A stretch of 64,000 bases of DNA from NCBI RefSeq assembly GCF_000429865.1, contig NZ_KE386979.1, forward strand, positions 335,832 through 399,831, read 5' to 3'. Origin of the DNA: Cucumibacter marinus DSM 18995 (lineage in GTDB: Bacteria; Pseudomonadota; Alphaproteobacteria; Rhizobiales; Devosiaceae). Below the pieces are notes generated by a model, which had not been told where the DNA came from, did not search any database, and was given only the letters and a program-made list of their open reading frames with translations. Positions within the stretch are counted from its first letter, which is position 1, and every line of letters starts with the position of its first letter. Positions 58,034 through 64,000 of the stretch are shown in pieces. A program made the position numbers and the translations under genes.

Positions 58034-59524
58034 TCAGGCCGCATCTTCGTTGGGGTTGTCGAGGCCATACTCCTTGAGCTTGCGGTACAGGGTCGAGCGG
58101 CCGATGCCCAGGGCACGGGCCACGGCGGCCATCTTTCCGTCGTGCTGATCAAGCGCGAAGGCAATTAGATCACGCTCGATATCGACAAGCGGGGCGACCG
58201 TGCCGTCATCACGGGTAAAGCGGTCGCGCATGTCGGTTTCGCTTATGGCTGCCGGGGAAACACTTGCCGCCGGCTGCGCTGCATCGATATGCACCGGCGC
58301 ACCAGGCGCGGGAGCGCGCTCGGCGGCGGCCCGTACGGCAGCAGGACCATCAAGGGCGTTGAGCAGCTGGGGAAAGTCCTCGGGCACCAGACGCGTGCCG
58401 TTGGTCAGAACTATCGCCCGATAGACCGCGTTCTGAAGCTGGCGGATATTGCCCGGCCAGTCATAGCGGGCCAGCATGTTGCGCGCCTCGGGGGTGCACC
58501 CGTCAATACGCCGGTTCTCTTCCGCGGCGAGGCGGGCAATGAAATGGTCAATCAGCAGGCCGATGTCCTCGCGCCGGTCCCGCAATGGCGGCAGGTAGAT
58601 CGGGAAGACGTTGAGCCGGTAGTAGAGGTCTTCGCGGAAAGCGCCGCTCGCGGCGAGATTGAGAAGCCGGCGATTGGTGGCCGAGATGACCCGAACATTG
58701 ACGGTGCGAGTGGTGTCCGAGCCGACCGGTTCGATCTCGCCATCCTGCAGGGCACGCAAAAGCTTGACTTGCGCCGCGGCAGGCAGTTCCCCGATCTCAT
58801 CGAGAAACAGGGTGCCGCCATGGGCTTCGGCGAACTTGCCCTTGTGGTTCGAATCGGCGCCGGTAAAGGCGCCTTTGACGTGACCGAACAGGGTGGATTC
58901 GATCAGTTCTGCAGGAATGGCGCCGCAATTGACCGTGACGAACGGCTTGCGGGCGCGGTCGCCTTCGCCCTGGATGGCCCGGGCGATCATCTCCTTGCCG
59001 GCGCCACTTTCGCCTTCGATGAGAACCGGAATGGTCGAACCGGCGGCTTTTCGACCGAGCTCGATCACCCGTTTCATGGCCGGGCTCTGGGTGATGATCT
59101 CGTTGAAGCCGAAGCGGCCTTCGCGGCGTGTGCGCTCGATCTCGAGAGCGGTCGAGAGCGCGGACATGCGCAACATGTTGTTGAGCGAAGTAACAAGCCG
59201 CTCGGGATCCACAGGCTTGACCACATAGTCGGCGGCGCCGGCACGCATGGCGGATACAACGATGTCCGGTGAGGATTTCGCGGTCTGCACGATCACGGGC
59301 TGGCGCATCGTCTCGCGACGCATGGCTTCGAGAACGCCGAACCCGTCGAGGCCGGGCATGACCAGATCGAGAACGACCCCGGCGATGGCGGGGTCCTTGG
59401 CAAGGATTTCGAGGGCCTTTTCGCCGGACGCGGCGGTGACAGGCTCAAAGTCGGCTTTGTTCAGGATTCCCGAGGTCAATTTGAGGTGAACGGGATCGTC
59501 GTCGACAATGAGTATTCGCTTCAC
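58034..59524 (-). CDS. Sigma-54-dependent response regulator, NtrC family
   Basis: 496 residues from the GTG at 59524 (VKRILIVDDD); earlier TTG and GTG starts are open. Receiver with Asp53 (VVLDLVMPGLDG), AAA+ domain with Walker A GESGAGKE, sigma-54 loop GAFTGA, GGTLFLDEIGELP, an Ala/Pro linker, and a Fis-type HTH at the end (MAAVARALGIGRSTLYRKLKEYG). No sensor kinase gene is adjacent. Confidence 0.94.
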   Translation of the reverse strand: MKRILIVDDDPVHLKLTSGILNKADFEPVTAASGEKALEILAKDPAIAGVVLDLVMPGLDGFGVLEAMRRETMRQPVIVQTAKSSPDIVVSAMRAGAADYVVKPVDPERLVTSLNNMLRMSALSTALEIERTRREGRFGFNEIITQSPAMKRVIELGRKAAGSTIPVLIEGESGAGKEMIARAIQGEGDRARKPFVTVNCGAIPAELIESTLFGHVKGAFTGADSNHKGKFAEAHGGTLFLDEIGELPAAAQVKLLRALQDGEIEPVGSDTTRTVNVRVISATNRRLLNLAASGAFREDLYYRLNVFPIYLPPLRDRREDIGLLIDHFIARLAAEENRRIDGCTPEARNMLARYDWPGNIRQLQNAVYRAIVLTNGTRLVPEDFPQLLNALDGPAAVRAAAERAPAPGAPVHIDAAQPAASVSPAAISETDMRDRFTRDDGTVAPLVDIERDLIAFALDQHDGKMAAVARALGIGRSTLYRKLKEYGLDNPNEDAA

Positions 59525-59560
59525 GGATCTTTGGTCCCCACCGCTGGCCGTCACAATCAA

Positions 59561-59859
59561 TAAAAGGGATCAACGCGCGAATCGCCTGTTGTCCCAATTC
59601 GAAGCACGCTATGCGCAGGGCCTTAACGGCTTCTTAATCCAGATGATTGTCTCGAAAGGGTTTTTGACCATCGCAGCGAGATCGTGGAGCGCCATGGGCA
59701 CCTCAAATGGTGCGCCGGCCTGTGCCCTCGCGCCGAAGTTGCTCAAACCCGGCGCCCGGGTTTTCCCTCAATTGCACTCTCTTGGCAGGCGCGCCCCGTG
59801 TCGATAAGGTCCGCGCGACCCCTTCCTGAAGGCGAGATTCCATTCATAGTGAGGCGCAT
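59561..59859. promoter_or_regulatory. Control region between the NtrC-type regulator and pepF
   Basis: About 300 bases without a gene. Holds an exact CtrA-type box TTAA-CGGCTTC-TTAA at 59623-59637, about 100 bases before the regulator start. Otherwise no clear signal; the pepF promoter must lie in the right half. Confidence 0.5.
59623..59637 (-). promoter_or_regulatory. CtrA-type box TTAA-N7-TTAA
   Basis: TTAACGGCTTCTTAA matches the full CtrA consensus of Caulobacter and rhizobia. Likely target: the NtrC-type regulator gene on the minus strand. The palindromic form leaves orientation open. Confidence 0.5.
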
Positions 59860-61707
59860 ATGACCGAGCGGGCTGAAAAGGCAATGCAGGGCGCGGCGGA
59901 AGCCGGCGCGGGGCGGAATGAGCCCGAACTCGGTGTGCTCCCCGAATGGGATCTTTCCGATCTGTATGACGGTATCGACAGCCCGGCGCTCAAATCCGAT
60001 CTCGAACGCTGCGAAAACGAGGTCAAGGCCTTTGCCGAGCGCTACAAGGGCAAGCTCGAGGGGCTGGCGGAGACGGGTGGCCTGATCAAGGCGGTCACCG
60101 ATTACGAGGCGATCGCCGAGACCATGGGCCGGATCGGCTCCTTTGCCTATCTCAACTATGCCCGCAACACCGGCAATCCGGACAGCGCCAAGTTCCTTGG
60201 TGACATGAATGAAAAGCTGACTGCGTTTTCATCGCCGATGCTTTTCTTTTCACTCGAGCTCAACCGGATCGATGATGCGGTGATGGATGCCGCCTTTGAG
60301 AAGGACGAGGCGCTGGCGCGTTACAAGTCCTGGTTCGACGAATTGCGCAAGGCGCGTCCCTATCAGCTCGAAGACCGGGTTGAAGAACTGTTCCACGACA
60401 AGTCCGTCACCGGCCGATCGGCCTGGAACCGGCTGTTCGACGAGACCATGGCGAGCCTGAAGTTCGATGTGGCCGGTGAACAGATGTCGCTCGAGCCGAC
60501 CCTGACGCTGATGACGGGCAAGGACCAGGGCAAGCGCGAAGCAGCGTTCCACGCCCTCACAGCAACCCTTGGCGAGAACCGTCGGCTGTTCACCCAGATC
60601 ACCAATGTCCTGGCCAAGGACAAGGAGATCTCGGATCGCTGGCGCGGTTATGAAGATGTCGCCGATAGCCGTCATCTGGCCAATTCGGTTGAGCGTGAAG
60701 TCGTCGATGCGCTCGAAGGGGCGGTGCGCGAAGCCTATCCGCGCCTTTCCCACCGCTATTACGCCATGAAGGCAAAATGGCTCGGGCAGGACACGCTCAA
60801 TGCCTGGGACCGCAATGCCCCGCTGCCCGATCAGGACGATCGCGTGTTCGACTGGGATTCCGCGCGCGACATGGTGCTCGAAGCCTATGGCAAGTTTTCG
60901 CCCAAGCTCGTTGAAGTGGCGGAGCCCTTTTTCGGATCGGGCTGGATCGATGCGCCGGTGCGCGACGGCAAAGCGCCGGGCGCCTTCGCGCATCCGACCG
61001 TGCCGAGTGCGCATCCCTATTTGATGCTCAACTATCTCGGCAAACCGCGCGACGTGATGACGCTTGCTCATGAGCTCGGCCATGGCGTTCATCAGCGCCT
61101 TGCGGCCCCGCAAGGGCCGCTTCTGGCCTCGACACCGCTGACACTGGCGGAAACCGCGAGCGTCTTCGGCGAGATGCTGACCTTCCGTTCGTTGCTGGCC
61201 GGCGCGTCCGGGCGGGCGCGGTTTGCGCTGCTCGCGTCAAAGGTCGAGGATATGCTCAACACTGTGGTGCGGCAGATCGCCTTCTACACGTTCGAGCGCA
61301 AGGTGCATCTGGCTCGCCGGGAAGGCGAATTGCGGTCCGAGGAAATCGATGCGTTCTGGATGGAAACCTCCCGTGAAAGCCTTGGTCCGGCGATCACGCT
61401 GAATGACGGTTACGAGGTTTTCTGGTCCTATGTGCCGCATTTCATCCACTCTCCCTTCTATGTCTATGCCTATGCATTCGGCGATTGCCTTGTGAATTCG
61501 CTCTATGCGCAATATGAAAAGGCATCCGAAGGGTTCGTGGAGCGATACTTCGAATTGCTGAAAGCCGGTGGCTCGAAACATCATTCTGAGTTATTGGCCC
61601 CGTTCGGGCTTGATGCCCGCGATCCCGACTTCTGGTCGCTCGGTCTTTCGATGATCGAAGGGCTGATCGACGAGCTGGAAGCGGCACAGGGCGAAACCAC
61701 CAACTGA
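59860..61707 (+). CDS. pepF: Oligoendopeptidase F, M3 family
   Basis: 615 residues, usual length. Zinc metallopeptidase that cuts oligopeptides in the cytosol, which fits the peptide uptake system in the same window. HEXXH motif in TLAHELGHGVHQ with the third ligand Glu in LAETASVFGEML, and PSAHPYLMLNYLGKPRDV before it. No signal peptide. Confidence 0.95.
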   Translation: MTERAEKAMQGAAEAGAGRNEPELGVLPEWDLSDLYDGIDSPALKSDLERCENEVKAFAERYKGKLEGLAETGGLIKAVTDYEAIAETMGRIGSFAYLNYARNTGNPDSAKFLGDMNEKLTAFSSPMLFFSLELNRIDDAVMDAAFEKDEALARYKSWFDELRKARPYQLEDRVEELFHDKSVTGRSAWNRLFDETMASLKFDVAGEQMSLEPTLTLMTGKDQGKREAAFHALTATLGENRRLFTQITNVLAKDKEISDRWRGYEDVADSRHLANSVEREVVDALEGAVREAYPRLSHRYYAMKAKWLGQDTLNAWDRNAPLPDQDDRVFDWDSARDMVLEAYGKFSPKLVEVAEPFFGSGWIDAPVRDGKAPGAFAHPTVPSAHPYLMLNYLGKPRDVMTLAHELGHGVHQRLAAPQGPLLASTPLTLAETASVFGEMLTFRSLLAGASGRARFALLASKVEDMLNTVVRQIAFYTFERKVHLARREGELRSEEIDAFWMETSRESLGPAITLNDGYEVFWSYVPHFIHSPFYVYAYAFGDCLVNSLYAQYEKASEGFVERYFELLKAGGSKHHSELLAPFGLDARDPDFWSLGLSMIEGLIDELEAAQGETTN

Positions 61708-61727
61708 TCACCACTCCGGGGGACATT

Positions 61728-61940
61728 ATGGCGACCAATAACGCCGCAGACTTTTCCGAACACGAAAACACGTTCAACCTGTTCATTGGCATTACCAAAT
61801 GGTCGATCGGGCTGATCGCGGCGGCGCTGCTGACGCTCTATTTTGGCCTGGTTGCAGGCAATGGCGCACTGGCCATCCTGACGGTTCTCGCGACGATTGC
61901 CATCGTCATCGGCATCATCGCGTTTGGCAGGAAATCCTAA
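61728..61940 (+). CDS. aa3-type cytochrome c oxidase subunit IV
   Basis: 70 residues. HENTFNLFIGITKWSIGLIAAALLTLYFG matches the small bacterial aa3 oxidase subunit IV. One clear span, and a second hydrophobic stretch (ALAILTVLATIAIVIGIIAF). GGGGG ribosome site. Not near the other oxidase genes. Confidence 0.85.
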   Translation: MATNNAADFSEHENTFNLFIGITKWSIGLIAAALLTLYFGLVAGNGALAILTVLATIAIVIGIIAFGRKS

Positions 61941-61955
61941 CCCACAGGGGTTGAC

Positions 61956-63362
61956 ATGAAAATTGCAATTGCGCGCGAACAGGCCGCCGAGGAAGGCCGG
62001 GTCGCGGCCACCCCGGAGACGGTCAAGAAACTGACCGGGCTCGGGGCAACGCTTGCCGTCGAGAAAGGCGCGGGCGGAGGGTCTCGCATACCCGACGGGG
62101 ATTACGAGGCTGCTGGCGCGAGTGTCGGCACGCGGGCATCGGTGTTGAAGGACGCGGATGTGCTGCTGACGGTGCGGCGGCCTGTGGCGAAGGATCTGGC
62201 GGCGCTGAAGAAGGGCGCCCTGGTGATCGGCATGCTCGATCCTTACGGGCATGAGGACGAGGTGGCGGCGCTGGCCAAGTCTGGCGCCAACCTGTTCACC
62301 ATGGAATTCATGCCGCGGATCACGCGGGCCCAGGTGATGGACGTGTTGTCCTCCCAGGCCAACCTTGCCGGCTATCAGGCGGTGATCGAGGCGGCCACGG
62401 CCTTTGACCGGGCCATGCCGATGATGATGACGGCGGCGGGCACGGTGCGCCCGGCCAAGGTGTTCGTGATGGGGGCCGGTGTGGCCGGCCTGCAGGCGAT
62501 CGCGACAGCCAAACGGCTTGGCGCGGTTGTGAGCGCGACCGATGTGCGGGCCGCGGCCGGCGAGCAGGTTGAATCGCTTGGCGGCAAGTTCATCATGACC
62601 GAGGCTTTGAAGGATGCCTCGGGCGAGGGCGGCTATGCCCGCGAACTGACCAAGGACGAGCAGGCGGCACAGGCCGAACTGGTGGCGGCGCATATCGCCA
62701 AGCAGGATATGGTGATCACCACGGCGCTCATTCCGGGGCGTCCGGCGCCGAAGCTTGTGAGCAAAGAGATGGTGGCCTCGATGGCGCCGGGATCGGTGAT
62801 TGTCGATCTGGCGGTCGAGCGGGGCGGCAATGTCGAGGGCGCGAAACCCGGCGAGACGGTGATGGTCGGCGATGTGTCGATCATCGGCCTCAACAACATG
62901 GCGGGGCGGATCGCCTCGACCGCGAGCCAGCTTTACGCGCGCAATCTGTCGGCCTTTCTCGAAACGCTGATCGACAAGGACGACAAGGTCCTCAAGCCCG
63001 ACTGGGAGGATGAGCTGGTGAAGGCGACGCTGATCGCCCGGGACGGCGCCATCGTCCATGAGGGTTTGCTGAAGGCGGCGGGGGCATCGACCCCGGCGAA
63101 AAAGGCCCCGGCCAAACGGGCGCCTGCCAAGAAGCCGGCGGCCAAATCAACTGCATCCAAATCGACTGCATCGACCACCACTGCCAGTAAGCCGGCTGCC
63201 AAAACCGCGACCGCCAAATCGACGGCGGCCAAATCGACGGCGGCCAAGAAGCCTGCCGCCAAGAAGCCGGCGGCAAGCAAATCTGCTGCGGGCAAATCTG
63301 CTGCGGGCAAGGCTTCCACGGCCAAAAAGGCTCCGGCCAGCAAGAGCGGGGAGAATGAATAA
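61956..63362 (+). CDS. pntAA: NAD(P) transhydrogenase subunit alpha part 1, with Lys/Ala tail
   Basis: 468 residues. The first about 370 are the normal NAD(H)-binding domain I of the proton-pumping transhydrogenase: [22 protein letters not shown], the [20 protein letters not shown] segment and the Rossmann motif [20 protein letters not shown]. Residues about 373-468 are an added tail built of Pro/Ala-Lys-Ser repeats, strongly basic and disordered, like histone H1-type or phasin tails. No membrane span, as expected for the split form. Stop overlaps pntAB start (TAATG). Confidence 0.93.
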   Translation: MKIAIAREQAAEEGRVAATPETVKKLTGLGATLAVEKGAGGGSRIPDGDYEAAGASVGTRASVLKDADVLLTVRRPVAKDLAALKKGALVIGMLDPYGHEDEVAALAKSGANLFTMEFMPRITRAQVMDVLSSQANLAGYQAVIEAATAFDRAMPMMMTAAGTVRPAKVFVMGAGVAGLQAIATAKRLGAVVSATDVRAAAGEQVESLGGKFIMTEALKDASGEGGYARELTKDEQAAQAELVAAHIAKQDMVITTALIPGRPAPKLVSKEMVASMAPGSVIVDLAVERGGNVEGAKPGETVMVGDVSIIGLNNMAGRIASTASQLYARNLSAFLETLIDKDDKVLKPDWEDELVKATLIARDGAIVHEGLLKAAGASTPAKKAPAKRAPAKKPAAKSTASKSTASTTTASKPAAKTATAKSTAAKSTAAKKPAAKKPAASKSAAGKSAAGKASTAKKAPASKSGENE

Positions 63363-63721
63363 TGGAACCCACGGAACATATGGCTGATGCGGCTGGTGCT
63401 GCGGTATCGGCGGCTTCGGGCGGGATGATCGATCCGTTCGTGTTCCGCCTGGCGATTTTCGTCCTGGCGATCTTTGTGGGCTATTACGTTGTGTGGAGCG
63501 TGACCCCTGCGCTGCATACCCCGTTGATGAGCGTGACCAATGCGATCTCCTCGGTGATCGTGGTCGGCGCTTTGCTGGCGGTTGGTGCGCATCTGGTCGA
63601 GGGGGCGAACTGGGGCTCGAAGCTGTTCGGGTTCCTGGCGTTGATCCTTGCGAGCGTGAATATCTTCGGGGGGTTCCTTGTGACCCAACGCATGCTCGCC
63701 ATGTACAAGAAGAAGGGCTGA
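63362..63721 (+). CDS. pntAB: NAD(P) transhydrogenase subunit alpha part 2
   Basis: 119 residues. Three membrane spans ([60 protein letters not shown]), with the typical [16 protein letters not shown] loop. The membrane part that anchors PntAA to PntB. Confidence 0.94.
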   Translation: MEPTEHMADAAGAAVSAASGGMIDPFVFRLAIFVLAIFVGYYVVWSVTPALHTPLMSVTNAISSVIVVGALLAVGAHLVEGANWGSKLFGFLALILASVNIFGGFLVTQRMLAMYKKKG

Positions 63722-63725
63722 ACCG

Positions 63726-64000
63726 ATGAGTGCGAATATCGCAGCCCTTTTGTATCTGGTCTCGGGCGTTCTGTTCATCCTGGCGTTGCGCGGGCTCTCG
63801 AGCCCCTCGACGGCGCGCCAGGGCAATCTGTTCGGCATGATCGGCATGACCATTGCGGTCCTGACGACGCTGGCGGTCTCGGGTCCCAACGACATTGTCT
63901 CCTGGATGCTGATCGTGGGTGGCGTGGCCATTGGCGGCGGCATCGGTGCGGTGATGGCGCGGCGGGTGCCGATGACGGCGATGCCGCAGCTTGTCGCGGC
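63726..64000 (+). CDS. pntB: NAD(P) transhydrogenase subunit beta, partial
   Basis: First 91 residues, running off the right edge. MSANIAALLYLVSGVLFILALRGLSSPSTARQGN and GNLFGMIGMTIAVLTTLAV are the standard PntB start; four bases after pntAB. The full subunit has membrane helices and the NADP-binding domain III. Confidence 0.95.
   Translation, partial: MSANIAALLYLVSGVLFILALRGLSSPSTARQGNLFGMIGMTIAVLTTLAVSGPNDIVSWMLIVGGVAIGGGIGAVMARRVPMTAMPQLVA

Overview
The window is GC-rich, tightly packed chromosomal DNA of an alphaproteobacterium. CpdR, GapR (DUF2312), DUF1036 next to pyruvate kinase, a DUF6665 protein behind dxs, the aa3-type oxidase subunit IV and a split PntAA/PntAB/PntB all point to the Hyphomicrobiales. 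A Devosia/Pelagibacterium-like member is my guess, not something the sequence proves.

Layout. 1-5.7 kb: gltB-gltD, glutamate synthase, with gltD running off the left edge. 6-7 kb: a small heat-shock gene with a thermometer-like leader, then a structured stretch that may be a small RNA and ends in a strong terminator. 7-10.3 kb: an alpha/beta hydrolase, hisN, an N-formylglutamate amidohydrolase gene and divergent cpdR. 10.3-11.6 kb: a gene-free island of palindromic repeats. 11.6-13.5 kb: a hydrolase/desaturase pair. 13.75-13.95 kb: tandem tRNA-Val genes (GAC, CAC).

13.9-31.15 kb: an integrated element of about 17.2 kb in the 3' end of tRNA-Val(CAC), bounded by a perfect 47-bp direct repeat. 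It has a tyrosine integrase, a divergent pair of paralogous ribbon-helix-helix proteins at its control point, and one leftward operon of about 14 kb. That operon carries small early genes, an HK97-type head module, P27-type terminases, a tail tube and a tape measure. It has no recognisable tail tip, receptor-binding, holin, endolysin or replicase gene. Its gene order is unusual. The attL-proximal end carries four 18-bp palindromes and a protein with four Cys4 motifs. It is either a stripped prophage or a satellite that borrows missing parts from a helper phage. This is the most interesting part of the window.

31.2-41.3 kb: a TPR-GGDEF diguanylate cyclase, a MerR regulator with fadD, and divergent fadE-fadJ-fadI. 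Together these activate and beta-oxidise fatty acids. 41.4-47.0 kb: the oligopeptide ABC transporter oppABCDF. 47.2-49.9 kb: rpmJ, a degenerate response regulator, pyruvate kinase and a DUF1036 protein. 50.1-54.0 kb: gapR, a SAF-domain oxidoreductase, a DUF6665 protein and dxs. 54.2-59.5 kb: a DUF882 peptidoglycan peptidase, an L,D-transpeptidase and an NtrC-type regulator. 59.9-64 kb: pepF, an aa3 oxidase subunit IV and pntAA-pntAB-pntB. PntAA carries a histone-like Lys/Ala tail, and pntB is cut by the right edge.
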